DNA of 64,000 nucleotides, taken from contig CM049321.1 in assembly GCA_026874595.1 (NCBI GenBank), positions 46,739,797-46,803,796 of the forward strand, in the 5' to 3' direction. Made by a program: the position numbers and the translations under genes. Position 1 is the first letter of the stretch, and each line of letters begins with the position of its first letter. The notes under the pieces were generated by a model, which saw only the letters and a program-made list of their open reading frames with translations, was not told the DNA's origin and searched no databases. This document shows, piece by piece, positions 47,900 to 60,676 of the stretch. This DNA is from Sipunculus nudus (taxonomy: Eukaryota; Annelida; Sipuncula; Golfingiida; Sipunculidae).

Positions 47900-48280
47900 T
47901 ATTTTCCATAAATAATTAACCCCCTGGGTCTTGCCGCCATTTTCTTTTGTTGCAAAGTTGCTTTCTTCATGATAAAGTTTCCAACTCGGGTCTCCTCGGC
48001 CGAATTCGTATTAGTCTCTCTAACAGATCCCAGGTGCCGCCACCGTTGCTTCAGTTGACTCGGAACACGTGGTTTTGGCAAAGGAGTTCCGAGTTGCTTG
48101 CGCTGTGAATCCACGATGTACGAGGACTCACGAATATAAGGCGAGGATTTCCGAGTGCCTGAAACCTTTCTCATTCGCCAGATGGCGCTTGTGATTGATA
48201 CTAACATAAACGTTAAAAAAGCGCAATTGCAGAGTTTATGAAGGGCAAATTTGCCGCCGTGGGAATGCATTCTTTACATA
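47900..48280 (-). other. GC-richer patch with a 128-codon open frame
   Basis: A minus-strand frame runs from 48270 to 47884 in sequence clearly less AT-rich than its surroundings. I recognise no domain, and a G homopolymer (about 48283-48296) lies at its upstream edge. It could be an old gene exon or repeat. Confidence 0.25.
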
Positions 48281-48779
48281 TATGGGGGGGGGGGGTTAGG
48301 GGCGCACCATTTGTTTTCAATGGGGAATTTTTGCTTTAAATAGGGATTACCGCAATCCCGCGCCCTGAAACCAACCTTGAAGACTTTTTGAATCAGTTTA
48401 TAGACCATGTAACTAATATGCGCATCTACTATATGGTGATATGTGAATTAAATTTAAATCTGGATGATGACAATTTCCCTTTAAGGGATTCAGGCTTGTT
48501 CCGACTTTCCTTGACTATCATTTTATTATTTTAACGAGCACGTTTTATATTCTCTAATTTGTTTTAAAGAGGAAGCATATTTTTAATAAAGACAGATCTA
48601 GATAGTAACATTTTCATGGATTGTTAAGTACAGAACTTGTCTTGGCTTCTAAGCGTGCATGTGGTATTTATTAATAAGTCCATCAACAGGGCTATGTCTC
48701 AGGGGTTTGTTGATATCCTGATAAATTCGAAACCAAGAAATGAATAAGCAGTGTATATAAATTTATTTTTACCAACCTT

Positions 48780-48827
48780 TATCAAAGCAGTGGACATTCG
48801 AGTCAACTGCACAATCAAAAACAAGGT
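48780..48827 (+). other. Decayed type B mini-exon
   Basis: GTCAACTGCACAATCAAAAACAAG before GTAAATG is clearly related to the type B exon at 53700-53738 and its following intron. No acceptor gives a length divisible by three, so it is probably dead. Confidence 0.45.
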
Positions 48828-49107
48828 AAATGTTACCTCCAATATTTCGAAAACAAAGATAGTTTTGATAAAAGTTTAAATAAGAAAAAAAAAAGATATG
48901 ACACTGTCTGAAAGCTTGTAAATCTGAAAGACCTGAACCTTTTTCTGTTTTCGTGCTTTCTTATGTTGTATGTTTATATATTCTATGTTTTTAATGCTGT
49001 CCCCTGCGTTTATGTATGTATATGTTTTAATGTTTTTGTTTTATACTTTCAATAAAAAAAAGTACTGTTTCTATACACACGTTTTGAATATAATCGATTC
49101 TCTTCAG

Positions 49108-49146
49108 GTCCTCCTTCAACTATATCAAAACCGGACACGGATCAAG
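49108..49146 (+). CDS. Mini-exon 1 (type A, 39 nt)
   Basis: TTCTCTTCAG acceptor, CAAG/GTACGT donor; phase 1-1; GPPSTISKPDTDQ. Confidence 0.75.
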
Positions 49147-49669
49147 GTACGTCTGCTGTGCGAACTATTGAAGCGCTTTATATGTCAACTGGACCTGTTT
49201 AGATTAGGATTTTCTAAATAGACACACGTTTCATTACAAACAGTTCTGTTTAATATTCATCATTTAATTACAGTGTATACTTAAATGCAAATTAAGTAAA
49301 AATATGCGGAGTATAATGTATATCATTTGGAACTCCGTTACACTGTTTATGCTATTGCACTGGGGATGTTGTCTTTTCGACACAGATGGGTAGTAATTCG
49401 ACCATAAAAATCTTTCAATATCTACGGCTCCGAACTCTGTTGGCAAGGCAATAATGACGTCTTAAAAATATCGATCGATCAAGAAGTATTCATGCTTGTC
49501 GTGCTTTCCAAACAAAGACATCTGGAATGCTTTGTAGGTTGCTCCTTAGGTTGCTAACCAAGTGGAGGGTTTCGTTGTTCGCTGGCTTCTTTTATGATAT
49601 TTTTTTCCTTTTTCACTCTTTTTTCTTTATCTTTTATCGGGAGTATATCTGTCTTTCTGCTCTTAAGCC

Positions 49670-50690
49670 GTCATGTTGAACAAATTTTCCAAATGTTGGT
49701 TTCCTTTTCTTTTTGGGTTGTTGGAATGACTGATCAAGTTGTCCTAACACTGGTTGGGGTGTTGCCTCAGGTACGGATTCTTGGTCTGGCTGTTGTTCCG
49801 GCTCAGTAACTTCAATTTATGCAGCTGGCGATTGAAGTCCATTGTGAGTTTTTCTGTCTGGGCACTTTTTCACTAGTAGTGGGTGGTCTATTCAGGGTGG
49901 TGGTCGTTGGTGTGTTCCTTCTGTTGCTTTTTGTAGCTGACTTGGTAGTTGTTGGTAGTTGATTTTCTTGATTTTTTTAATGCTGTGCTCCAACTGTAAG
50001 ATGTAGCATGGAGTCCGTTGCAGTTTCAACGCTTGAATTATGTAGCTTGGCAGTTTTTTTCGTGAGATGTTCTTCAATACCACATCTGTAACATCTAACT
50101 TGGAGTGAACATGCGCGGGCGTGATGTCCTCTCTGTAAACATAACGATTAAATTGAAATTATCACTCTGTAAACTTCAGTTGTGAACCTCACAGGGCCGA
50201 TAAAAATCCACTTTTAAAGTGTAGTTGCTTCTGCTTGGCTGTTGTAAATTACTTCAGCACGCGTAGTGGGGAGACCAGCTGCTGTCTTCACACTGACGAC
50301 TGCGGTCACTCTATTGTTGCTGGCGTAAATCTATTGTTTAAGTTCCGCTTCGGTGATTTTAACTGGAATACCTTTCATAACCACGGGGAATATAGGTACG
50401 TGGTAGATTGGTTGAAGGCCGTCCCGCTCTCTGTGTTTCGGTTGCACTGTGGTTGCTAATTCGAACTCTCTTGTATTCCACTTCTGTATGCTTCTAAGCT
50501 AGCTCCAGCGTTGTTGGTTGTAAAATTGACGTATAGCTGATTCCAGGTTGATGTTATTACATCAAACATTAGGTTAGGAAAAATTTTATTGACGAGTCGA
50601 TGTCTGCTGAACTTGCGTCGAAGTATTGTGTGGGAAATATCGTGAAAAATATAACCCGTATCCATTGTGGCACTGTGTAGCAATACATTA
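49670..50690 (-). pseudogene. Non-LTR retrotransposon ORF1 (gag-like, zinc knuckle) relic
   Basis: Reading down from about 50690, the minus strand gives MDTGYIFHDISHTILRRKF and TSTWNQLYVNFTTNNAGASL. It then gives, with frame changes, VVMKGIPVKITEAELKQ, a stop, VKTAAGLPTTRAEVIYNSQA, FIGPVRFTTEVYR and a zinc-knuckle pair in RGHHARACSLQVRCYRCGIE. The tail is Pro/Gln-rich with PKKKRKPTFGKFVQHDG. This is the layout of ORF1 proteins of I/Jockey-type LINEs: a basic RNA-binding part followed by CCHC knuckles. Stops and frameshifts make it dead. It interrupts the mini-exon array in antisense. Confidence 0.75.
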
Positions 50691-51287
50691 CTCGTGCGAG
50701 CATTCTGAAGCGTCAGTATGCTTCAGAAGCTAGTACACGACGGTAAAAATATCTCATAGCTGGGTCACGTATGACTCTATTGACTGACGTCTTCGGGTGG
50801 GATGCCTTTTCATTTCTCAGTTCTTCTGTGGTGAAAATATCGCCAACACTGTGAACTGTTATGTGATATTCAGGATTATCTGTCGCATGTGTAAATCTGA
50901 AAGAAAGACATTTTTCACTTAGTCATCCTGCTGAGTAGACTCTGCAAGAACATGGCCAGATAATGTTTATTGCCAACTTCTATAAAATCAATTATCGAAA
51001 CGCATGCACGAATCGGTACTCGAGAAACAAACATATTTGTTTGTTGGAATAGTGTTAAAAATGTGTACTTGTAATGGTACCGAAGAAGGTATTTTTTTTT
51101 TTAAAGTTTCACGTCGCCTTAGTGGTAAACGCTTTTTTTATCATGAAGTCTCTTTATGCAATTGTTTTGTTAATATATCCATAGTCTACATAAAAAGACT
51201 TATGGCGCTTTTCATGTGGTTAGCTAAAATATGTCAAATACTGTTTGTTTACTGGCCAAAATTTAAAGATAATAGATTTTTTTTAAG

Positions 51288-51326
51288 GCGATTCTTCATC
51301 CATATCATCACTGGATTCTGTTAAAG
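51288..51326 (+). CDS. Mini-exon 2 (type A, diverged, 39 nt)
   Basis: TTTTTTTTAAG acceptor, AAAG/GTACGT donor; phase 1-1; GDSSSISSLDSVK. Length and frame are kept despite heavy sequence change. Confidence 0.65.
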
Positions 51327-51901
51327 GTACGTCTTCTTGCTCATGTTTAAAAAATTGTGCACAAAGAGTCCACTATTTCTCAATTATTACCTCTACTCAC
51401 AATTACCAAATCACTGAATGTTCTGATATAGAATCGCTCCTGTATTACTAGGAGAATGCTATAATTACATGAGTCCATTTGAATAAAATATTTTATTTAT
51501 GACTTAATCATAATGCAGCAACACATCGTTGTTATTCAAGGATACAAGAATCCCCTCTCTTTGATAAACCAAACAAGCCAACGAGAAAATTATTAATCGG
51601 TTGAAATATCCTAGTTTCAAGTTCTTTCTGCAATATGAACTAACACAACTTTCTTCGGTTTGTCCTATAGGGCGTGTCCATATATTTTTTCCTATTTATT
51701 TTATTTCAAGGATAGTCTTTACAAGTTAAGTTTTGGGAATATGGTCAACACTTGCTCAGTAAAATGTTTTTCCTGTTCGAGTCCGTTTCACCATTTATGT
51801 TGATCGGCCATGGGTGATATGTCTTCGACACAGCAAGACAGTATGTTCTTCCATAGAAGACTTTACATGTCTGTATTTCAATTTGTACCGATACCTTTCA
51901 G

Positions 51902-51919
51902 AGCATAAATCTGGACAAG
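51902..51919 (+). CDS. Type B micro-exon (18 nt)
   Basis: ATACCTTTCAG acceptor, CAAG/GTAGTA donor; EHKSGQ. The downstream intron matches that of the type B exon at 53700. Confidence 0.45.
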
Positions 51920-52150
51920 GTAGTACCTCAACTATTTCAACAACGTGCATATACTTTTGCTTTAGATTCATTTTTCCTTAGTAACATTTTTTAAAAACCT
52001 TTAGTCTGATTTTAATCCGTCTTTTGTCAGTACAAAAATTAAATAACTCTACATAAATCAGAGTTAGTGAGCTTTATTTATTATTAGATCAAATATGTCA
52101 GGTATCATTTCTTTAATGGACGAATTTTAAATTAAATCGATTCTCTTTAG

Positions 52151-52189
52151 GTCCTCCTTCAACCATATCAACAAGGCTGACGGATCAAG
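52151..52189 (+). CDS. Mini-exon 3 (type A, 39 nt)
   Basis: TTCTCTTTAG acceptor, CAAG/GTGCGT donor; GPPSTISTRLTDQ. The phase 0 reading would contain TGA. Confidence 0.75.
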
Positions 52190-52991
52190 GTGCGTCATCA
52201 GGTTTATTTATGAACAATTTTTATGAAAAAAGAGACCACAGTTTATCAATAATAAAATTTACTCAAAATAAAGAAAATTCTAAAATGATATGATAAAATT
52301 GTCATTAAAAGATCAATTCTACATCAGTATCAATACCGTAAAGTAATACTAATTATTCATGGATTAAACACAAAGCAGCGGTGACCGTTGCAAAGAATAG
52401 CATTTCTATTTTTTAAATATTTTTTTAAACTTCGATGGTATTTTGTCATACGTTTAATGTTTTAATTGTACCACGAGAATTGCTGACAAGGCAACAGTGG
52501 TATATTAAAAAAATCATTACAAATGTCTTTCACGTATGACTATATTGCCTGACGTCATTAGTTGGAATGTCTTGTCATTTCTCTGTTTACCGGTGATGGA
52601 AATATGTTTAATGAATTTGCTTTAATTTTTGTTTGCTGGAGCATTGTTATAAAATTATATATTTACCGACCATTATCAAAGCAGTCATGTCAACTGCAAA
52701 ATCCAAACAAAGTTATTTGTACCTCCAATATTTCAACAGCGAAGAAACAGTTCAAATGAGTATCAGAGAAACCGACATGACATTATCTGAATGTTTGTAA
52801 ATCTTTAACACCTGCATTGCTATTTGCATGGTTTCTCATGTGTTGTATATTCATGTATTTTATGTTTTTAATGCTGTCTCTTGTATATATATTTATGTGT
52901 GTATATGTTTTGATGTATTTCATTTAAATGGTCAATAATAAAAAAGTAGTGTTTTTTCTTGACACGTTTTAAAATAATTGATTCTCTTCAG

Positions 52992-53030
52992 GTCCTCCTT
53001 CAACCATATCAACACCGGAGACGCATCAAG
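52992..53030 (+). CDS. Mini-exon 4 (type A, 39 nt)
   Basis: TTCTCTTCAG acceptor, CAAG/GTACGT donor; GPPSTISTPETHQ. Confidence 0.75.
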
Positions 53031-53699
53031 GTACGTCATCCGCTTAATGTATAAATAAATATAATAAACGAAAAAGAGTGCACCAACTCTCAATCCTACT
53101 TTGCTCGAAAAAAGTACAAATTGCCAAATGATCTGATGAAAAATTATGCCTATATTGTTTTACAATGAGCCTTTTGTAAATTATATTTTTAATTCTAAAC
53201 ACGTTTACTGTGGCAAGTTCTGAAGCGCTTAATGTGTCAACTGTAATTGGATTCGCTTCGGTTTTCAAAATATACACAATTTTTATTACAAACAATTTTT
53301 GTTCAATATTTATCATTTAATTTTTATGTAGGTAAAGTACAAATAAGATAAAAATATGCAGAGTAAAATATAATTCACTTGCAACTCCGTTATGTTATTT
53401 GTGCTACTGGATCGGAGGAGATGTCTTTCCGACAAAGCAGAATAGAAATTCAACCATAAAAACTCTCCGAGTCTTTGACTCCAAGTGCTGTTAACAAGGC
53501 AATAATAACGACATAAAAATATCTTAAAGTTAGGTCACGTATGACTCTTTTGACTAACGTCATCAGGAGGAATCCTTGTAATTTCTTAGTACTTCGCTGT
53601 GACAATGTAGCAAAATCTGTGAACAGTTTTCAGGTCTACAGGATTATTTGTCTGCTATGTAAATATGCGCACGGAAAGGTATATTATTTCACTTTTTAG

Positions 53700-53738
53700 A
53701 GCTGTGGGCAGTCTTATCAACTGCGCAATCCGAACAAG
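53700..53738 (+). CDS. Type B mini-exon (39 nt)
   Basis: TCACTTTTTAG acceptor, CAAG/GTAAAT donor; phase 1-1; ELWAVLSTAQSEQ. It aligns end to end with the exon at 63812 (EQRTTVYGDTTEQ) and shares its donor-side intron. Confidence 0.65.
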
Positions 53739-53980
53739 GTAAATTTTACCTCAGATATTACAACAACGTACATACAGTATTGATAAAGTTTAACGATTCC
53801 TTATTAGTAAATGTTTTCTTATCTTGTAATATGATTTTATTCAACAATAACTACATTAATAAATAAACTCTCAATCTAACAGAGTTTTTGAGCTTTATTT
53901 ATTTATTTATAATTAGGCGAAAATTTGTCAGCTACCGTTTCTTTAATGGACAAGTTTTAGATATTATCGATTCTCCTCAG

Positions 53981-54019
53981 ATCCTCCTTCAACCACATCA
54001 ACACCGGAGACGGATCACG
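53981..54019 (+). CDS. Mini-exon 5 (type A, 39 nt)
   Basis: TTCTCCTCAG acceptor, CACG/GTACGT donor; DPPSTTSTPETDH. Confidence 0.75.
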
Positions 54020-55117
54020 GTACGTCATTTCTTTCATGTAGAAACAAATATCATAAACGAAAAAGAGGCAATCACTTCTCAGCTGTAATAGTTGATTAAA
54101 CTTCGTTCGAATTAATTCTTATGTAAATAGAAGAATACTATTTCAAAATCAGCCCCTTACAATTCACTCTTGTTATATGGCTTAAACACAATTCATCAGT
54201 GCTTTGTTGTTAAGCAAGCAAAACTTAGAGAATTCCTTTGTTAAAATCAAAAAGGACACTGCCCTCAATTTTCCCCACTTTCTTCGAAATATAAAAATAT
54301 AGTATTGTCGTCTATGTTACAATGCGTTTCTTGAACATTATTATTTCTAATTCCGAACAGGTTCGCTGTGTTTAGTTTTGAAAGCGCTTAATGTGTCAAC
54401 TGTACTTGATTCGCTTAGGTTTTCAAAATAGACAACTTTTTTTCATTACAAAGGAAAAGTACAAGTAAAGTATAAATATGCGGAGTAAATTGTATTTAAT
54501 TTGTTCCTCCGTTATGATGTTTTACTACTGGACTGTTGGTGGTGTCTTTTCGACACATGGATAGTAATTAAACGATGAAAACTTTCAATTTCTATGGCTC
54601 AAAGTGATTTTGGCAAGGACATAATGACATCATAAAAAATATCGCAAAGATCGGTCAGGTATGACTCTACTTACTGGCGTCATCAGGCGAAATGTCTTGT
54701 TATGTCGTAGTTCTGCGGTGATGAAAATGTAGCATACACTGTGAACTGCTTTGTGATATATCGGATTATTTATCTTATGTTTATTTCTTTGCAAGGAAAG
54801 ATTTTTTTTTTCACATAGACATCATGCGGAATAAACCCTACAAGTATATGGCCAGATAATTTGTATTACCATACTCCTTTATTTACCAGTCCCTTCTCAG
54901 AAAACTGGATTGCAAAATTAGAATCAGTTGAATTTATCTCCTACATTTCACAAAATGCTACAAAGGAACATACATTATGTTGAAGGTTCAGATTGGCTTA
55001 TATGTAAAGGCTTTTTATCATGTGGTCTCTTTATGCAATCTATTGTTGATATATCCATAAAGAGTAGACAAATTGGACTTATGGAGCTCTCATGTGGTTA
55101 GCTAAAATTCTCACCAG

Positions 55118-55156
55118 GTCCTGCTTCAACCATATCAACACCGGAGACGTATGAAG
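55118..55156 (+). CDS. Mini-exon 6 (type A, 39 nt)
   Basis: TTCTCACCAG acceptor, GAAG/GTTCGT donor; GPASTISTPETYE. Confidence 0.7.
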
Positions 55157-55494
55157 GTTCGTCATTCCTTTCATGTATAAACAAATACCATGAACAAAGA
55201 AGAGTCTATCACGTCTCAATTGTAACCTTTGCTAAAAAATAATGCGAATTACCAAGTGATATGAAGAAAACTTAATCCTCAGTTAATAGAACAATATTTT
55301 TTTTTAATATCAATCCCTTAAAATATTATAAATTATACATGACTTCATTTATACAAAAAAAAATTTTATGTTCTTATGATGCTGTTTCTTATTCTTTTAT
55401 ATGTATATGTTTTGATGTATTTGTTTTATACTTTAAATAATGAGAATGTACTGATTTCTAAGGACAAGTTTTGAATATAATCGCTTCTCTTTAG

Positions 55495-55533
55495 GCCGTC
55501 CTGCAACCTTATCATCACCGGTGACGGATCAAG
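55495..55533 (+). pseudogene. Mini-exon 7 (type A) with a broken donor
   Basis: The acceptor TTCTCTTTAG is intact, but the donor reads CAAG/GAACGT, with GA in place of GT. GRPATLSSPVTDQ is still open in phase 1. The exon is probably skipped. Confidence 0.7.
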
Positions 55534-56593
55534 GAACGTCCTCTCTGTCATGTAAAACAAATATTATAAGCAGAAAAGAGTCCATTACGTCTCAATTGTA
55601 ACCTTTGCAAAAATTAATGTAAATAACCAAATGCTCTGATGAAATATTATTCCTATGTTAATAGAGCAATGCTATTTTTATATTAACCCCTTAAAGCATT
55701 GCTAATAATGTATGGCTTAAACACAATTCATAAGTTCTTTGTTGTTAAGGAAAACAAAACCTAACGCATTCCTTTGTTAAAATAGAAAAAAAAGGACGCT
55801 GCTCTCCATTTCCCCCATGTTCTTCGAAAAATGAGGAAATATATTTTTATAAGCTGTGTTACAGTGACCTTCTTGTAAATAATTATTTTTAAATAAAATC
55901 ACGTTTGCTGTGTCAGTTTTTAAAGCGCTTACTGTGTCAATTGTACCGGATTTGCTTAGATATCTGAAAAGGCACACTCTTCTTACAAACAGTTTTGTTT
56001 TATATCAATCGATTATTTCCTGTGCAAGTAAAGTACAAGTAAGTTCAAAATATGCCGAATAAAATGTATTTTCTTTCGGGTTCCCTTGCATTGTTTATGC
56101 TGATGGCCCAAGGGTGGCGGGTTTCCGAGACAGCCGAACGTAGCTATATGCAATCATTGACAAAGGAATGACGCAAAGACAAAAAAATATTATTCAGTTG
56201 ATCTAATCTTGATTATTTTGTGCAAATAAACTATAAGCTATATTTATCCCAATATCCAACAGGTAAAAACTCAAGTAAAACTGTTACAAGTAAAATCATA
56301 AAAATCGTAGTAAAATGAATTTCTTTTGGGCTCCTTATGCTGTTTATGCTGATTGCTCATGATTGGCGCCTTTACATTGACATTTTGTTGCACATGCCCT
56401 TTTGCTAAAGTTTCATGATTCCTAAATTTCAAAAGCCCTCTTCTTGCAGCCGATTTTTTTTTCAATCTTTGTCGGTAAACACACAAGTCAATAAACATCA
56501 ATCAGATTTATCTAGCTTTATTTATGGATAGCTAAAATCAGTCAAGTGCTGTTTGTTTACTGGACATATTTTCAAGATAATGATTCTCTTCAG

Positions 56594-56632
56594 GTCCTCC
56601 TTCCTTCATACCAGGCCCGAAGACTAATCAAG
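56594..56632 (+). CDS. Mini-exon 8 (type A, 39 nt)
   Basis: TTCTCTTCAG acceptor, CAAG/GTAAGT donor (consensus); GPPSFIPGPKTNQ. The phase 2 reading has TAA. Confidence 0.75.
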
Positions 56633-57240
56633 GTAAGTAGTATTTCGCATATAAAAAAAATCATAAACGAAAAAGGAGTCCACAATTTCTCAATTGTTAA
56701 GCAAGCAAAACGAAGTGCATTCCTTTAATAAAATAAAATGGGCAGTTATTTTTTTTAACTCTAAACTTCGATCAGTTGTTGTGCCAAGATTTAAAGCGCT
56801 TGATTTGTTTAAGTGGATCGGATTCGCTGCAAGTGTACGTCTAGATAATGTATATTTTGATACAATATTAAAACCAGTTATCTTGACACATGCAGGCACG
56901 TATTACTGGAAGGGACTATCACATTTTTGTTGGAACAATGTTATAAACTTGTATTTTTTTACCAATAATTTTAATAACAGTTAACAATCGTATCGGCTTT
57001 GAAATCCGAATAGGAACATTTCATCCCGAATATATGGTAAAAATCTATATACGAAAAAAATCATTTTGCTAAAGTTTCTTGATCCCTCAGTGTGTAATGC
57101 TTTTCTTCTTGTAGTCAGGTGTTTTTCAATCTTTTTTAATATATAAATCAATAAACTCTACATCAACCAGATTCATGGAGCTTAATTTATGATAAGGTAA
57201 AAATATGTCATTTGCTCTTTGTTTACTGAATCATCTTTAG

Positions 57241-57279
57241 GTCCTCCTTTATCCATACCAGCACCAAAGACTGATCAAG
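57241..57279 (+). CDS. Mini-exon 9 (type A, 39 nt)
   Basis: TCATCTTTAG acceptor, CAAG/GTTATT donor (weak); GPPLSIPAPKTDQ. Confidence 0.65.
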
Positions 57280-58644
57280 GTTATTCTTCTCTCGCATGTT
57301 GAAACAAACTGCCAAAACGAAAAGGAGTCTATAATTTATCAGTTTAATTCTTTATTCCCAATTATTGCAAAATACCAAATAATCTGATGATTTATTAATC
57401 CTTTATTAAAAGAACAATACAACCAGAATATTAATCCCTTAAAATGCTACAAATTATATATGGCTTGAGCACAATGCAACAGTTCTTTGTTTTACAATAA
57501 GCAAAATGTAGGGCATTCCTTTGTTAAAAATAAAAAAGACACTAGAAGTTCTCCCATGTTCCTCGAAATATAACGCCCTCTTATTTTAGTCTATATTTCA
57601 GTGCGGTTCATGCATTATTTTTTAATTCTAAGCTCCGATCGATTCTTGTGCCAAGTTTAAAGGCTTGAATGAATTTTTATTTCTAAAGTCTTCGCGGATG
57701 GAAATGTGGAAAACACGGTTAACTGTGTATTGGTATCTTGATTAAATGTCTCGTGCGAAATCGGTGAAAGGACAAGAAATATCAATGCTTGACTTAGACA
57801 GACGGCGATAAAGACCCAACAAGTACCGGCCAGATAAATTATATGATCATACTTGTTTATCTGAGCTGCTGTGTTCACTGATACTGGAAGGCAAAGTAAC
57901 AATTTTAGTTGGAGCAGTGTTGTAAAATATGTAATGATATGCTTTGTAAATTATTCAATTACTTTTTGCACTCTTTGTACTGTTTATGCGGATGGTCTAT
58001 GATTTGCGTCTTTCCGAGACCGCCGAACAGTATGTTGTTTCATAAATAAGACTTTCTTCAATGTCTTTGGACCCTAGTGTTTTTGACAAGGCAATAGTAA
58101 TGCCAGAAAAAAAAATTCATGACTTTATTGAATAATATCATCCGTTGAAATGCATGTTTATTCTTCTGTCTCCGCTGATGGAAATGTGGCAATCATTGTA
58201 GACTGTTTTATGATGTTCTGGACTAATTGTCTTATGCCAATCAGTGCTAGGACAAAACACTATGTCTCACTTAGGCGGACGGCGGAATAGACTCTTCAAG
58301 TACAGGGGAAGATAAAATATATCATCATATTGTTTCAAATCAATTATTCGAACTCATATGACCACATATTACTGGAAGGCAATGTATCAATTCTTGGTTG
58401 GAACGATGTTATAAATTTTATTGATTTTTACTGATTCTTTTATCAACAGTATGGAATGGGGTTAGCTGTGTTATCCGAAAAACGTACATTGGAATGTTAT
58501 CTTTGTTATAACAAAAGCTATATACGAATATACAATTTTGATCAGTTTAACGAATCCTCAATAGTACATGCTTTTCTATCTTGAAAAAAAAATAATGTAC
58601 TCCTTGTTTATCATGTACTCCTTTTAAAGATGACGATTTTTCAG

Positions 58645-58680
58645 GTCTTCCATCCAAACCGGCATGGAAAACTTATACAG
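58645..58680 (+). CDS. Mini-exon 10 (36 nt)
   Basis: ATTTTTCAG acceptor, ACAG/GTAAGT donor; GLPSKPAWKTYT, one codon shorter than the consensus. Confidence 0.75.
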
Positions 58681-59171
58681 GTAAGTCTTCTCTCACATGT
58701 ATACATTTAAATCATAAACAAAAAGAGAGTCCATATTTTCTCAAATGTGCCCTTTACTCAAAGTCAACGCACATTACAAAATTATCTGATGATGAACTAT
58801 TGCTATGTCAATAGAACAATACTATACTTATATCAATCCCTTCAAATATTGGGTAAGCAGCAGTGGTTTGTTCTTCAGCAAGGAAAAATTAAGCACAATA
58901 ATTTATTTAATTGATAAATAAAAATACTTTCGAAATTCAACACGCTCTCTGAAATACGATAAGCTTTATACGAAGATACTATTTTGATAGGTTTCACGAA
59001 AATCAACACTTAATGCTTTTCTCTCTTGTACTCCGATTTTATTTTTATATTTATTTTTCTGGTAAATATATAATTCAACAAACTCAGACTTATGGAGCTT
59101 TTTCTAGGTTAGGTTAAAATGTTATATACTATTTTTTATTGGTAATTTTTTAAGATAAAAATTTTCTTCAG

Positions 59172-59189
59172 GTCTACCATCGCTACCAG
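59172..59189 (+). CDS. Mini-exon 11 (18 nt)
   Basis: TTTTCTTCAG acceptor, CCAG/GTAAGT donor; GLPSLP. It recurs at 60659 and 63086. Confidence 0.7.
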
Positions 59190-60122
59190 GTAAGTCTTTT
59201 CTCGCATGTATAAACAAATATCATAATCGAAAAGAGGCCCTAATTTATTAATTCCCTTTTCTCACAGTAAACGCAAATTACAAAATCATCTGATGGCGAA
59301 CTATTCCTATGTCAATAGAATAATACTATACTTAAATCATCCCTTAAAATAGTTATAATTATTAATGACTTAAAAAACAATTCAGCACTGCTTTGTTCTT
59401 CAGCAAGAAAAACGAAGCCAATTAATTTATTTAATTGATAAAGAAATCTACTTTCGAAATTCTACACGCTCTTCAAAATACCAAAAGCTGTATACGAATA
59501 TACTATTTTGATAAGGTTAACGAATGGTCAATAGTAACTGACCACATGTGTAATATTTTATCCTATAGGCCGCATGATTTTTTTGCGATTAATATTTCAG
59601 GAATTTTTTTAAAAGTAAAATCTTTACAAGTTTACATTGTAAAATCTTTGAAAAATGTTTATTAACGTATCGGGCTCTTTCTTCTGTTTCTGCTGATGGC
59701 TCGTGATTGGCGTTTTTCCCAGACAGCCGAGCGGGATGTTCTTTCGTAAAAAGACATTCCATGCCCGAATGCTTTTGACAAAGCAATATCGATGTCACAA
59801 AAACATCTCATACTTGATTAAAATAAATGATCTTAACTCCTGCGGGCACTGGTACTGGAAGGCAACATAAACATTTTTGGAGTAGTGTTATATAATTTTA
59901 TTTTTTAATTATTATTTTTACAACAGTGGGCAATCGGATTAGCTGTGTAATCCTAACAAGATACATTTTAATGCCAACTTTGTTAAAACAAAAGCTATAT
60001 ACGAACATACCATGTTAATAAGGTTAACGAATCTTCAATAGTAAATGCTTTTCCATCTGAAAAAAAATATATCATGTACTCCTGTTTACTGGGCATGTTT
60101 CAAAGATGACGATTTTCTTCAG

Positions 60123-60158
60123 GTCTTCCATCCAAACCAGCACCGAAGCCTGATCAAG
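60123..60158 (+). CDS. Mini-exon 12 (36 nt)
   Basis: TTTTCTTCAG acceptor, CAAG/GTAAGT donor; GLPSKPAPKPDQ. Confidence 0.75.
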
Positions 60159-60658
60159 GTAAGTCTTCTCTCGCATGTATAAACTTAAATCATCAACAAA
60201 AAGAGGCCATAGTTTCTCAAATGTGCCCTTTACTCACAGTTAACGCACATTACAAACTGATATGATCATGAAATATTGCTATGTCAATAGAACAATACTA
60301 TACTAATATCAATCCCTTAAAATATTGGTAATTATTTATGACTTTAACTGCAGTGCAGCAGTACTTTGTTGTTCAGCAAGAAAAACGAAGCGCATTAATT
60401 GTAAAAAGGAAACTACTTTCGAAATTCAACACGTTCTTCGAAATACCAAAAGCTATATACGAAGATACATTTTGACAGGTTTCACGAAACCTTAACAGTA
60501 AATGCTTTTTAACTTGTAGTCAGATTTTATCTATTTTTTGCTAAATGTATAATTCAACAATCTCTATTAGACTGATGGAGCTTTTTTATAGTAAGGTAAA
60601 AATATATCCTGTACGTTTTGTTTACTGGTCATGTTTTAAAGATAACACTTTTCTTCAG

Positions 60659-60676
60659 GTCTTCCATCGCTACCAG
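60659..60676 (+). CDS. Mini-exon 13 (18 nt)
   Basis: TTTTCTTCAG acceptor, CCAG/GTAAGT donor; GLPSLP. Confidence 0.7.

Noticed and set aside
47884-48270. A 128-codon minus-strand gene
   Set aside because: No recognised domain; a G homopolymer and repeat context make a gene call unsafe, so it is listed only as an open-frame patch.
49594-50459. Plus-strand frames of 71-74 codons
   Set aside because: Antisense to the LINE ORF1 relic, whose zinc-knuckle text is on the minus strand.
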